Below are positions 32,958-41,810 of a DNA stretch of 57,542 nucleotides, piece after piece (positions within the stretch are counted from its first letter, which is position 1; the number at the start of each line of letters is the position of its first letter). Made by a program: the position numbers and the translations under genes. This stretch comes from Fastidiosipila sp. (GTDB lineage: Bacteria > Bacillota > Clostridia > Saccharofermentanales > DTU023): assembly GCA_012837885.1 (NCBI GenBank), contig DUQI01000013.1, positions 1-57,542 on the forward strand, in the 5' to 3' direction. The notes below the pieces were generated by a model. It had not been told where the DNA came from and did not search any database. It was given only the letters and a program-made list of their open reading frames with translations.

Positions 32958-34628
32958 ATGGACCTCGACAAGAAAAAAGAGACAATCGGTGAAAAAGCGG
33001 AAGCGCTGAAAAATAAGCGGCTTAAACGCAAGGAAGAACCGACCGAGTGGAAGAGCGACCGCATCCGCGCCGAACGACGTGCGCGTCTGCAACAGCTGAA
33101 GAACAAGGACGGCGGTAAAAAACCGATCCGCACCAAATCGAAAGGTACGCGTATCGTCGCCTTGGTGTTGGCCTTGATCGTGTTACTCGTGATCGGCGTC
33201 TGGGTACTGTTCAGGTTTGGCGTGCCGCAGCGGACACTCGCCGCCTTCACAGTGAACGGAGAAAAGATCACCGCGACCGAGACGAATGTCGTGATGGCAT
33301 TTCACGCCGCACAGCAGTTTCAGATGCAGATGATGTATCTGCCGGAAAACCAGGCGATGCTCGACGGGGACGCCGGAGACGGGATACACACGTATCGGGA
33401 TATTCTGGTCGATGCCGCGGTGTCCGAACTCAAATACAATGTGACGCTGGCGCAGCAGATGAAAGAAGACGGTTTCGAGTTGAGCGACGAGGAACAGACG
33501 AATCTGGACCTCAGTCTGCAGGGACTGGAGCAACAGTTTATGCAGCAGGCGGCTCAGGCACAGGTACCGTATACGATGTACCTCGAATCGACATTCGGCC
33601 CGGGCGCTTCAATCGAAGATGTCAAAGACTACTACAGTCTCTCGACGAAGGTCCGCATGTATCTGGCCAATCATTTTGAAAATGTTGACGTCAAAGAAGA
33701 GGATATCGACAAGTATTACGCGGACAACAAAGATCAGCTCGATTATGTGAATTATTATCTGGCCGAATTCAAAGCCGTCTATGACGAGGATGCCGACGAT
33801 GCGGCGAAAGATGCCGCGCGCGAAGCCGTACAGGCGAAAGCGGAGGACATGGTATCGCGTCTCGAAGGTGCCGATAATTTCTACGAACTTGCGCTCGAGT
33901 TGACGGAAGACGAGACGGCCAGGAAGAATCTGGAAAGACATCCGGAAGGTGTCTATCACATGTTCGATCTGCACGGTTCGAACCGGGCTCCGGCCGTCGT
34001 GCGCGACTATGTCTTCGATGAAGCGAGAAAAGCGGGCGACACGGAAGTACTGGAATCGGGCGATTCACGTTATGTCGTCTTTTTCGAGTCGAGAGCCAAG
34101 GCCGATCTTTACCCCTACTCGGTGCGTCATATTCTTGTCAAAGCCGACCGCGCTCAGGCGCCCGACGCCGAGATCAAGGCAGCGAAAGAAAAGGCTGAAG
34201 ACCTGTTGAAACAATACGAAGACGGCGCCAAGACTGAAGAATCATTTGCCGAGCTGGCGATCGAGCACAGCGAAGACGGCAATGCGACCCAGGGCGGCAT
34301 CTATGAGAACATCAATGCTCAGGAGATGGTCACGGAATTCGAACGCTGGGCGCTCGATTCGAACCGCAAAGCGGGTGATACGACGATCGTGCAGTCGCAG
34401 TTCGGTTTCCACGTGATGTACTTCGTGGGGCACAATCTGGAAGGCGATCCGTACTGGATGAAGGAAGCGAAAGACGGTGTCGCCGGTGACGAGACGATCG
34501 CCTGGCGTGACGCCATTTTGGAAAAGGCGACGTTGACCGGCGGTTCGGCTCAGCGCATGGTCGGTAAACAAAACGTGTTCTCGATTTTATTCGGCAAGGC
34601 ATATAACGCCGCAGATCACGGTCATTAG
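32958..34628 (+). CDS. Membrane-anchored parvulin-type peptidyl-prolyl isomerase
   Basis: A 556-residue type II membrane protein. A basic cytoplasmic segment of about 65 residues, rich in Lys, Arg and Glu, precedes one transmembrane helix (about 66-88). Then come a SurA/PrsA-like N-terminal chaperone region (FTVNGEKITATETN) and a parvulin domain at about 389-490 (YSVRHILVKAD, AELAIEHSEDGNATQGGIYENI, QSQFGFHVMYFVG). It would fold exported proteins outside the membrane. PrsA is normally a lipoprotein with a short leader, so the long cytoplasmic N-terminus is different. A possible duplicated, degenerate isomerase unit lies at about 240-380. AAGGAT precedes ATG 32958. Confidence 0.88.
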   Translation: MDLDKKKETIGEKAEALKNKRLKRKEEPTEWKSDRIRAERRARLQQLKNKDGGKKPIRTKSKGTRIVALVLALIVLLVIGVWVLFRFGVPQRTLAAFTVNGEKITATETNVVMAFHAAQQFQMQMMYLPENQAMLDGDAGDGIHTYRDILVDAAVSELKYNVTLAQQMKEDGFELSDEEQTNLDLSLQGLEQQFMQQAAQAQVPYTMYLESTFGPGASIEDVKDYYSLSTKVRMYLANHFENVDVKEEDIDKYYADNKDQLDYVNYYLAEFKAVYDEDADDAAKDAAREAVQAKAEDMVSRLEGADNFYELALELTEDETARKNLERHPEGVYHMFDLHGSNRAPAVVRDYVFDEARKAGDTEVLESGDSRYVVFFESRAKADLYPYSVRHILVKADRAQAPDAEIKAAKEKAEDLLKQYEDGAKTEESFAELAIEHSEDGNATQGGIYENINAQEMVTEFERWALDSNRKAGDTTIVQSQFGFHVMYFVGHNLEGDPYWMKEAKDGVAGDETIAWRDAILEKATLTGGSAQRMVGKQNVFSILFGKAYNAADHGH

Positions 34629-34662
34629 CCGATAACTGAACTGACATAAGCCATCGATAGCG

Positions 34663-34695
34663 GGCACCTCCGTAAGTACACGGGGGTGCCTTTTT
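34663..34695 (+). terminator. Rho-independent terminator after the PPIase gene
   Basis: The stem GGCACCTCCG (34663-34672) / CGGGGGTGCC (34681-34690), with one T-G pair and an 8-nt loop, is followed by TTTTT. Confidence 0.88.
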
Positions 34696-34791
34696 CGTCA
34701 ACAAACACACGCATTGGATATCGGTTCATGGTACTGTTTCCATAATAATCTGCCGCTGCAGGTTTCCCTGCTTGGTGAGAGGTGTATGAAC

Positions 34792-36006
34792 ATGTCAACG
34801 ATTCTCGATATTCATTTAAAAGATGAAGGCTACCGTCGTATTTTATGGGCCGAACGCCATATGCCGGTACTCGGTGCGATCAGTGAGCGATTTGCCGAAG
34901 AAAAACCATTTGAAGGGCTGAATATGTCGCTCGCGATTCATCTCGAAGCGAAGACGGCGTCTCTCGTGCGGGCCTTTGTCCGAGGCGGAGCCAATATCCG
35001 GGTGACCGGATCGAATCCGCAGTCGACACAGGACGCTGTCTGCGCAGCCTTGGTCGCGGACGGATGTGAAGTCTTTGCGATTCACGGCGAAAGCCGTGAA
35101 CGGTATCTTGACTTTTGGCAGAATACGCTCAGTGTCGAGCCGCATCTCGTGATCGATGACGGCGCCGATTTGATCAATCTACTACTCGGCGAGCGGCAAG
35201 ATCTCGCGACCAACATCATTGGTGCCTGTGAGGAGACGACGTCGGGCGTGCAAAGGCTTCGCGCGTGGCAGGAAGAAGGGCGCCTTCTCTTTCCGGTGAT
35301 CGCCGTCAACGACGCGCTCTGCAAGACCTGGTTCGACAACTTGTACGGTACGGGACAGAGCGTGTGGGACGGCCTGATGCGCACGACCAACCTCCTGATC
35401 GCCGGTAAAAAGATCGTGATCGCCGGTTACGGCTGGTGCAGTCAGGGCATCGCCAGGTATGCCGCCGGTCTCGGCGCGCAGGTGATCGTGACCGAGATCG
35501 ATCCGATCAAGGCACTGCGTGCCGTGATGGATGGGCACACGGTATCGACGATGGATAAAGCTTCAGAGATTGGTGACATCTTCATCACGGCGACGGCTGG
35601 AGATCATGTGTTGGGTGAGCGTCATTTCCGGAAAATGAAACATGATGCGATCATCTGTAACGCCGGTCATTTCAACCGGGAAATAGACATTGATGCGCTC
35701 GATCGGCTCGCCGTCGAAAAGACGGAACTTCGAAAAAACATCATGGCCTACAAGATGGCAGACGGGCGGGAACTGCACCTGATCGCGCACGGCGCGCTGG
35801 TTAACATCGCTGCCGGCGACGGCCATCCGATCGAGATCATGGATCTGTCTTTTTCGCTGCAGGCGTTAAGTGCCGAGTATCTCGCGAAAAACCGCGATCT
35901 CAAACCCGCCGTCTATCGCGTACCCGACGCGATTGACCGGGAAGTCGCAGCGCTAAAACTCAGATCCCTCGGTTATCAGTGGGACACCGACCGGGCAATG
36001 GTCTGA
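34792..36006 (+). CDS. ahcY: S-adenosylhomocysteine hydrolase family protein
   Basis: A 404-residue NAD-bound enzyme that hydrolyses S-adenosylhomocysteine to homocysteine and adenosine. Seen: GSNPQSTQD, GACEETTSGVQRL, NDALCKTWFDNLYGTGQS with the catalytic Lys and Asp, Rossmann IAGYGWCSQGIA, NAGHF with the histidine, and GDGHPIEIMDLSFSLQ. It is the short form of Thermotoga/archaeal type, lacking the long C-terminal extension of eukaryotic enzymes. Some short relatives prefer S-inosylhomocysteine, which cannot be excluded. Of the two nearby ATGs (34786 and 34792) I chose 34792 because GAGAGG is 9 nt upstream of it. MtnA and a nucleoside importer downstream support a salvage role. Confidence 0.88.
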   Translation: MSTILDIHLKDEGYRRILWAERHMPVLGAISERFAEEKPFEGLNMSLAIHLEAKTASLVRAFVRGGANIRVTGSNPQSTQDAVCAALVADGCEVFAIHGESRERYLDFWQNTLSVEPHLVIDDGADLINLLLGERQDLATNIIGACEETTSGVQRLRAWQEEGRLLFPVIAVNDALCKTWFDNLYGTGQSVWDGLMRTTNLLIAGKKIVIAGYGWCSQGIARYAAGLGAQVIVTEIDPIKALRAVMDGHTVSTMDKASEIGDIFITATAGDHVLGERHFRKMKHDAIICNAGHFNREIDIDALDRLAVEKTELRKNIMAYKMADGRELHLIAHGALVNIAAGDGHPIEIMDLSFSLQALSAEYLAKNRDLKPAVYRVPDAIDREVAALKLRSLGYQWDTDRAMV

Positions 36007-36044
36007 ATCTGAAACAGGCACACATAATTGGAGGATAAAGACGC

Positions 36045-37166
36045 ATGAACACCCATCCGAACAAACATCGAGAGCATCCGCCTTCCTGGTTCAAGGATGC
36101 AAAACTCGGCATCTTCATACACTGGGGATTGCCGAGTGTCCCTGCCTTTGCGCCTGTCGACGTTCCCGATTATTCGGAGATTGTTAGAACGAGGCCGCCT
36201 GCCGAATGGTTTAAGTATTTTCCTTATTCCGAATGGTATCTAAACAGCTTACGCATTGCCGGTAGTCCGGTTGAAAAACATCATCGTGAACATTTCGGTG
36301 ATGCTCCCTATGAAGCATTTGCCGATACGTTTAAACAGTCCAGTCGTTCGGTCGATGTCGAGGCGTGGGCACATCTGTTTCGGGCGGCCGGCGCAGACTA
36401 TCTCGTGATGGTAACGAAACACCATGACGGGTTCGTCATGTACGATACGACCGTCGATCATCCGCGGCTGCCCGATTATCATCTTGATTTCGATTTCGTC
36501 GGGGATCTGGCGAAGGCGGTGCGGGCGAAAGGGATGCGCTTCGGCGTGTACTATTCCTCGCTTCTTGACTGGACTTTTACGCATACGCCCGTGACTTCGC
36601 CGTCTTCACTGTATCTGGAGAATGATAATTCCCGCATTTATCGCGATTATTGTTATCGGCACTGGTTGGAACTGATTGAGCGCTATAAGCCGGACATCTT
36701 ATGGAACGATATCGGCTATCCGGTCGACAAAAGGATTGTCGATTTGTTTGAGACGTTCTATGCCACGGTGCCGGAGGGAGTCGTAAATGACCGGTGGACT
36801 GCATTCCCGCGTTGGCTCAGCAATCGGCTCGGCAAGTGGTGGCTCGACCGCATGGCAAAAAAACTCTTAACGGGGAACAACAAGGCGGAGCTGGAACCGA
36901 AGTACTACGACTACCGGACGATCGAATACACGACTGAATGGAAAGGACAACACGCACTTTTCGAAATGTGTCGTGGACTTGACAAATCGTTTGCCTACAA
37001 TCGCTACAGCAGGCCGGACGATTTTATTACAGCTGTTGACGTGAAGCGCTATTTGGACGAAATCGTGCTGCAGGGTGGGCGTCTTCTGCTCGGCGTCGGT
37101 CCCGACATGGACGGCTCTATTCCGATCCAGCAAAGACAAGTATTGGAGGCTCTGGCCGATGAGTAA
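36045..37166 (+). CDS. Alpha-L-fucosidase family (GH29), short intracellular form
   Basis: A 373-residue GH29 glycosidase. The catalytic barrel is recognisable: WFKDAKLGIFIHWGLPSVP near the N-terminus, YLVMVTKHHDGFVMYDT, and DILWNDIGYP, whose Asp is the family nucleophile. There is no signal peptide, so it acts in the cytoplasm. The protein ends soon after the barrel (GVGPDMDGSIPIQQRQVLEALADE), without the C-terminal beta-sandwich of typical fucosidases of 430 residues or more. The downstream bases hold no further GH29 sequence in any frame, so this is a short form and not a fresh frameshift. GGAGG precedes ATG 36045. Its last 8 bases overlap the next gene. Confidence 0.85.
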   Translation: MNTHPNKHREHPPSWFKDAKLGIFIHWGLPSVPAFAPVDVPDYSEIVRTRPPAEWFKYFPYSEWYLNSLRIAGSPVEKHHREHFGDAPYEAFADTFKQSSRSVDVEAWAHLFRAAGADYLVMVTKHHDGFVMYDTTVDHPRLPDYHLDFDFVGDLAKAVRAKGMRFGVYYSSLLDWTFTHTPVTSPSSLYLENDNSRIYRDYCYRHWLELIERYKPDILWNDIGYPVDKRIVDLFETFYATVPEGVVNDRWTAFPRWLSNRLGKWWLDRMAKKLLTGNNKAELEPKYYDYRTIEYTTEWKGQHALFEMCRGLDKSFAYNRYSRPDDFITAVDVKRYLDEIVLQGGRLLLGVGPDMDGSIPIQQRQVLEALADE

Positions 37167-37650
37167 GCAGGACCAACTGTCGAAACATGTGAAAGTATCT
37201 GTCACAGCGTCGTTTTTGATCAACGTCGTGCTCAATTTTCTCGTCGCCTACTTTTTGAACAGAGAAAAGCTCTACAGCGATATGACGCGCATGCAGACGC
37301 TGCAGGAGCTTTTCATCGATCTGCTGATCACCGGCGCTGTGATCGGGGCGGCAAATGCCTGGTTCGGCTTAGACGGCATGAAAAAAGCGAAGCTGACGGA
37401 TGCTCTGGACTATAGTGAAGAAGCGTCGCGTCTGATGCGAAAATCATGGCTGTTCGGCCTCCTGCTCGGCATCATGGTCGGTGTGTTGATCTTTTTGCTG
37501 ACGCTGGCTGTTTTCTTTTTGTTCTCGTTTGACCGTTTTACCCTGATCTCCTATGCCGTCTATAAAGCGGTGGCGGGCGGTGTGATCGGAGCCGTGGTGA
37601 CGTTTCGTACGATCGGTTACGCGGCAAAGAGCCATCAGACAAAGGTCTGA
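37159..37650 (+). CDS. Small membrane protein, unknown function
   Basis: A 163-residue protein that I do not recognise. Four hydrophobic helices are visible at about 14-34, 48-68, 95-120 and 127-150, with a positively charged loop containing MKKAKLTDALDYSEEASRLMRKS between the second and third. The ATG at 37159 overlaps the end of the fucosidase gene (ATGAGTAA), with GGAGG 10 nt upstream, so the pair is translationally coupled. It has no signal peptide, lipobox or metal motif. The glycine pattern AVIGAANAWFG and VAGGVIGAVVTF recalls small membrane proteins of unknown role in Firmicutes. Confidence 0.7.
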   Translation: MSKQDQLSKHVKVSVTASFLINVVLNFLVAYFLNREKLYSDMTRMQTLQELFIDLLITGAVIGAANAWFGLDGMKKAKLTDALDYSEEASRLMRKSWLFGLLLGIMVGVLIFLLTLAVFFLFSFDRFTLISYAVYKAVAGGVIGAVVTFRTIGYAAKSHQTKV

Positions 37651-37677
37651 CGCGAATACATGTGCCTTCGCTATCAT

Positions 37678-37705
37678 TTGTTATGCTGACAGTAAGCGCT
37701 ATATG
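37678..37705 (+). promoter_or_regulatory. Candidate promoter of mtnA
   Basis: TTGTTA (37678-37683), a 16-nt spacer, then TATATG (37700-37705), with TGGAGGG before ATG 37749. Confidence 0.5.
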
Positions 37706-37748
37706 ACTTAAGTATTCAACTTCAATCGAATGATTAGATGGAGGGTAT

Positions 37749-38813
37749 ATGAAACCGACGAATGTGAGATTAAGAGATGATGGAAGGGCTGTCGTCATTC
37801 AAGACCAGACGGTGTTGCCTAGTCAAACCTTGTTTTTGGAACTCGAAACTCCGGAAACGATGCATGAAGCGATTCATGCGCTGAGAGTCAGAGGGGCGCC
37901 GGCGATCGGCATTATGGCGGCCTACAGCTACGCCGTGATGGCCAATCGGTCGGAAGAAAAAGATGCCGACTCCTTATTGGAATCGCTGTCTTCTTTTGCC
38001 GACTATCTTAATAGTTCGCGCCCGACCGCGGTCAATCTGAGCTGGGCGCTGGCACGCATGGAAAAGGTGGCGGCCGAGCACGCCGGAGACTCAGTCGATC
38101 AGATAAAAAAAGCGTTGACGGCCGAGGCGACCTTGATTCAGGAAGAAGACGTCTCGATGTGTCGTCGCATCGCCGCGCACGGGCTCACCTTGATCAAGGA
38201 CGGTGACGGGATATTGACGCACTGTAATACGGGACCTTTGGCGACGTCGCTTTACGGCACGGCCGTAGGACCGATCTTCTTGGCAAAAGAGAAGGGATGG
38301 GATTTGAAAGTCTTCGCCGACGAGACGAGACCACTCCTCCAAGGGGCGCGTCTGACGTCTTATGAACTTGACCAAGCGGGGATCGACGTCACCTTGATCT
38401 GCGACAACATGGCGGCCACCGTGATGTCGAAAGGCTGGGTGCAGGCCTGCTTTGTCGGCTGCGATCGGGTCGCGGCAAACGGCGATGTCGCGAACAAGAT
38501 CGGCACGAACGGGGTCGCGATTCTGGCCAAGCATTACGGTATCCCTTTCTACGTATTGGGACCGACCAGTACGATCGACTTTGACTGCAAGAGCGGTGAG
38601 GAGATCGAGATTGAGTTGAGAGACCCAGAAGAGATCAAGAGCAAATGGTATGCCGAGCCGATGGCACCGGCCTCCGTCAAATGTTACAACCCGGCTTTCG
38701 ACGTCACGAATCATGACCTAATCGCCGGCATCGTGACGGAGCACGGTGTGCTGCGAGCGCCTTATACGGAAAGTATTGCGGCTTTGAAGAAAACAATAGA
38801 AAGTGAAGCGTGA
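37749..38813 (+). CDS. mtnA: Methylthioribose-1-phosphate isomerase
   Basis: A 354-residue aldose-ketose isomerase of the eIF2B-like fold that converts 5-methylthioribose-1-phosphate to the ribulose form in methionine salvage (some members also act on 5-deoxyribose-1-phosphate). Motifs: [31 protein letters not shown] with the catalytic cysteine, [18 protein letters not shown] with the catalytic aspartate, and [11 protein letters not shown] near the end. The length is typical. No other mtn gene is in the window, but an SAH hydrolase lies upstream and a nucleoside importer downstream. TGGAGGG lies before ATG 37749. Confidence 0.93.
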   Translation: MKPTNVRLRDDGRAVVIQDQTVLPSQTLFLELETPETMHEAIHALRVRGAPAIGIMAAYSYAVMANRSEEKDADSLLESLSSFADYLNSSRPTAVNLSWALARMEKVAAEHAGDSVDQIKKALTAEATLIQEEDVSMCRRIAAHGLTLIKDGDGILTHCNTGPLATSLYGTAVGPIFLAKEKGWDLKVFADETRPLLQGARLTSYELDQAGIDVTLICDNMAATVMSKGWVQACFVGCDRVAANGDVANKIGTNGVAILAKHYGIPFYVLGPTSTIDFDCKSGEEIEIELRDPEEIKSKWYAEPMAPASVKCYNPAFDVTNHDLIAGIVTEHGVLRAPYTESIAALKKTIESEA

Positions 38814-38843
38814 GATCGGGAACACGCTGCATTTAGTTCGCGT

Positions 38844-38849
38844 TATAAT
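38844..38849 (+). promoter_or_regulatory. Candidate -10 of the nucleoside importer operon
   Basis: A perfect TATAAT is placed 44 nt before the lipoprotein start, with only a poor -35. A short hairpin GCGGT/ACCGC lies in the leader at about 38858-38869. Confidence 0.4.
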
Positions 38850-38892
38850 AAGAAAAAGCGGTTCACCGCCAATAATGCAAGGGAGAAAAAGA

Positions 38893-40149
38893 ATGAAAAA
38901 GATACTTGCCATACTGCTGGTTCTAGTGATGACTTTCCTCGTCGCCTGTACCGGTACCACCACTACGACCACCACCGCGCCGGTTGAAACACCGACCGAA
39001 GCGGAAACCACAAAAACAGATGCAGAAACGACCAAGACGGACGAGCCGGCTGAGGAGCCGACCGACACGGAGGCACCGGAGACCGATCCGGTAGAAGCAT
39101 CGACCGAGCCTGCAGGAGACTCGGACAAGACGCTGAAGATCGCCATCGTGACGAGCCCGAACGGCGTCGACGACGGTTCGTTCAACCAGAACAACTATGA
39201 AGGCGCACTGGCCTTCATCGAAGCACACAGCGGGTCGACGGTACAGGCCATCCGCGAACGCGACATCAGCAATTCGGTGCCGACGGTGGAAAACATTGTC
39301 GCCGACTACGACGTCGTCGTCACGCCCGGCTTCCAGTTTGCCGGTGTCGCAGAGATCGCCGTAAACAACCCCGAAAAGTTCTTCGTGATCATCGATAGCT
39401 TCCCGTCAGAAGTCGATGGACAAGACACGTTTGACAATGTGCTCGGTATCCAGTTCGCGGAACAAGAGAGCGGATTCTTCGCCGGTGTCGCAGCCGCCTT
39501 GCAGACCGAATCGAATAAGGTTGCGGTCGTCAACGGCATCGCCTATCCGTCGAACGTCAACTACCAGTTTGGTTTCGAATCCGGCGTACATTACGCCAAT
39601 AAGCACCTCGGCACCGACGTAGAGCTGATCGAGCTTCCTTCCTACGCTGGACAGGATGTCACCGGCGCAGATGTCGGCGGCAACTACATCGGTTCCTTCG
39701 ATGACGAATCGCGCGGCAAGGTCCTCGGCAACGCACTGCTCGCCGAAGGCGTCGACATCATCTTCGTCGCCGCGGGCGGCGCCGGCAACGGCGTGTTCAC
39801 GGCTGTCAAAGAAGCCGGCAACGCCTATGTCATCGGTTGTGACGTCGACCAGTATGACGACGGTGTCAACGGTGATGAAAACATCGTCTTGACGAGCGGT
39901 CTGAAAGTCATGGACATCAACGTGGAGCGTGCGCTGAACGCCGTCTTCGACGGTTCGTTCAAAGGTGAGAACGTCGTGCTCGGAGCCGATACGGATTCGA
40001 CCGGCTATGTCCACGCCGAAGGCAGGCACCAACTGACGGAAGACACGCTTGCAGAATTGGCGAAAGTCTACGATCTGGTCAAAGACGGCACGATCGTACC
40101 GGCGGCCAACTTCAACGGTCACTCGTCTGATAATTTCCCGGGTCTGTAA
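38893..40149 (+). CDS. BMP-family (PnrA-like) nucleoside-binding lipoprotein
   Basis: A 418-residue substrate-binding lipoprotein. Signal peptide with lipobox LVAC (residues 16-19, Cys 19), then a Thr/Glu/Pro-rich spacer of about 60 residues, then a BMP/PnrA periplasmic-binding fold (KIAIVTSPNGVDDGSFNQNNYEGA, VVVTPGFQFAG, VGIQFAEQ-like FAEQESGFFAGVAAA, IGCDVDQYDDG). PnrA relatives bind purine nucleosides. I chose ATG 38893 because GGGAG lies 7 nt upstream and it gives the signal peptide; the longer frame upstream runs into mtnA. It heads a four-gene operon with one ATPase and two permeases. Confidence 0.92.
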   Translation: MKKILAILLVLVMTFLVACTGTTTTTTTAPVETPTEAETTKTDAETTKTDEPAEEPTDTEAPETDPVEASTEPAGDSDKTLKIAIVTSPNGVDDGSFNQNNYEGALAFIEAHSGSTVQAIRERDISNSVPTVENIVADYDVVVTPGFQFAGVAEIAVNNPEKFFVIIDSFPSEVDGQDTFDNVLGIQFAEQESGFFAGVAAALQTESNKVAVVNGIAYPSNVNYQFGFESGVHYANKHLGTDVELIELPSYAGQDVTGADVGGNYIGSFDDESRGKVLGNALLAEGVDIIFVAAGGAGNGVFTAVKEAGNAYVIGCDVDQYDDGVNGDENIVLTSGLKVMDINVERALNAVFDGSFKGENVVLGADTDSTGYVHAEGRHQLTEDTLAELAKVYDLVKDGTIVPAANFNGHSSDNFPGL

Positions 40150-40185
40150 TCTGTAGACCGGGGCACTTAATCGTATAACGTGGCT

Positions 40186-40230
40186 GAGGCGCTCTCCGGG
40201 AACAAGCATATTGTTTTCCGGAGGCGCCTC
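40186..40230 (+). promoter_or_regulatory. Intergenic hairpin between binding protein and ATPase genes
   Basis: Left arm 40186-40205 and right arm 40211-40230 pair over three segments (GAGGCGC/GCGCCTC, CTCCGG/CCGGAG, AACAA/TTGTT) with small bulges and a 5-nt loop. No clean T-run follows, so it looks like a partial terminator or mRNA stabiliser that lets the binding protein be made in excess. Confidence 0.65.
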
Positions 40231-40250
40231 GTCTTATTTGAGGTTTTAGC

Positions 40251-41810
40251 GTGGAAGAGGCGCGTGTGCGTATGAAAACGGACGAGTATATCGTTGAGAT
40301 GAAAAACATCACGAAACGCTTCCCCGGCGTCGTGGCAAACGACGACGTCAGTATCTCGATAAAGAAAGGGGAAGTGTTCGCCATTCTAGGTGAAAACGGC
40401 GCCGGCAAGTCGACCCTGATGAGTATGCTCTTCGGTATGTACGAACCGGATGCCGGTGAGATTTTTGTGCGCGGTGAGAAAGTGAAAATCGACTCGCCGA
40501 ATGAAGCCGTGCGACTCGATATCGGTATGGTTCATCAGCATTTCAAACTGGTGGAGAACTATACGGTGAGCGAGAGTATTGTGCTCGGCATCGAGCCGAT
40601 CAAGCATCTGCTCGGTGTGATCCCGTATGTCGACATCAAAAGTGCGAACAAGGCGGTTCAGGAATTGTCCCAGCGATACGGGCTGGAAATCGAACCGACA
40701 AAAAAGATTGAAGATCTCCAGGTGTACGCGAGGCAGCGTGTCGAGATTTTAAAGATGCTCTACCGCGAGGCGGAGATCTTGATCTTCGACGAACCGACGG
40801 CCGTTTTAACGCCTCAGGAGATCGATTACCTGCTCGGCATCATCGAAAAACTGAGAGAGTCCGGCAAGACGATCATCCTGATCACGCATAAGCTCGAAGA
40901 GATTAAACGGGTCGCCGATCGCTGCGCCATTTTGAACCGCGGCAAACTGGTCGATGTGCTCGATGTCGAGACGACGTCGACAGCCGAGATGGCGCGCTTG
41001 ATGGTCGGCCGCGATGTATTGATGGAGGTCGACAAGCCGAAGGCTCAATTCGGCGAGGAAGTCTTGATCGTGGAAAATCTGTTCGTCGAAGACATGAACC
41101 ACTTCGCTGTCGTCAAAGACGTGAGCTTTTCGGTGCGGCGAGGGGAGATCTTCGCGATCGCCGGTGTCTCGGGGAATGGACAGGTAGAGGTGGCGGATGC
41201 GATCAGCGGCATGCTTCCGATCAAGTCCGGTAAGGTGTCGCTGAACGGCCGGGACATCACCGATCTGCCGGTGAAGGAACGCACCGACGCCGGTATCTCC
41301 TATATTCCGGAAGATAGGCAGAGCATGGGGTTGATTCTCGACTTGTCGTTGGCGGAGAATCTGGTCTTGAAGTCCTATCACGATGCGCCTTACAGTCGCG
41401 GCGAAATTTTGAACAAGGATGCTTTTTTACAGCACGCCAAAGAGATGATCGAAGCCTACGATATCAGGTCGGGAGGCGGAGCCACCGGTATGGTGCGCCA
41501 GATGAGCGGCGGCAATCAGCAAAAAGCGATCGTCGGCCGTGAGATCGAGCTCGGTTCCGATCTGATGATTTTCGTGCAGCCGACCCGCGGTCTCGATATC
41601 GGTGCGATCACCGGAATACGTGAGCGGATGATCGAACAGCGCGCCGCCGGTAAGGCGATTTTACTGATTTCTCTGGAGCTCGATGAGATTATGGCGATGG
41701 CTGATACGATCGGCGTGATGTACAGCGGCGAGATGCAAAAGATTACGTCGGCCGACGATATCACGTCAGAGGAAGTCGGTGAATATATGATGGGGGTGAA
41801 ACATGCCTGA
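40251..41810 (+). CDS. Nucleoside ABC importer ATP-binding protein (NupA/BmpB-like)
   Basis: A 519-residue double ATPase of the sugar/nucleoside (RbsA-like) group. The first cassette has GENGAGKST, ARQRVEILKMLYR and ILIFDEPTAVLTPQE; the second has the degenerate Walker A GVSGNGQVEV, the signature MSGGNQQKAIVGREI and LMIFVQPTRGLDIGA, the usual asymmetry of this family. It energises import of nucleosides bound by the upstream lipoprotein. The start GTG 40251 has TTGAGG 7 nt upstream; ATG 40272 is an alternative. It overlaps the next permease gene by 8 nt. Confidence 0.94.
   Translation: MEEARVRMKTDEYIVEMKNITKRFPGVVANDDVSISIKKGEVFAILGENGAGKSTLMSMLFGMYEPDAGEIFVRGEKVKIDSPNEAVRLDIGMVHQHFKLVENYTVSESIVLGIEPIKHLLGVIPYVDIKSANKAVQELSQRYGLEIEPTKKIEDLQVYARQRVEILKMLYREAEILIFDEPTAVLTPQEIDYLLGIIEKLRESGKTIILITHKLEEIKRVADRCAILNRGKLVDVLDVETTSTAEMARLMVGRDVLMEVDKPKAQFGEEVLIVENLFVEDMNHFAVVKDVSFSVRRGEIFAIAGVSGNGQVEVADAISGMLPIKSGKVSLNGRDITDLPVKERTDAGISYIPEDRQSMGLILDLSLAENLVLKSYHDAPYSRGEILNKDAFLQHAKEMIEAYDIRSGGGATGMVRQMSGGNQQKAIVGREIELGSDLMIFVQPTRGLDIGAITGIRERMIEQRAAGKAILLISLELDEIMAMADTIGVMYSGEMQKITSADDITSEEVGEYMMGVKHA

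Noticed and set aside
37167-37650. Frameshifted C-terminal part of the GH29 gene
   Set aside because: The following frames encode a four-helix membrane protein with its own ribosome site; no fucosidase-like sequence continues in any frame.
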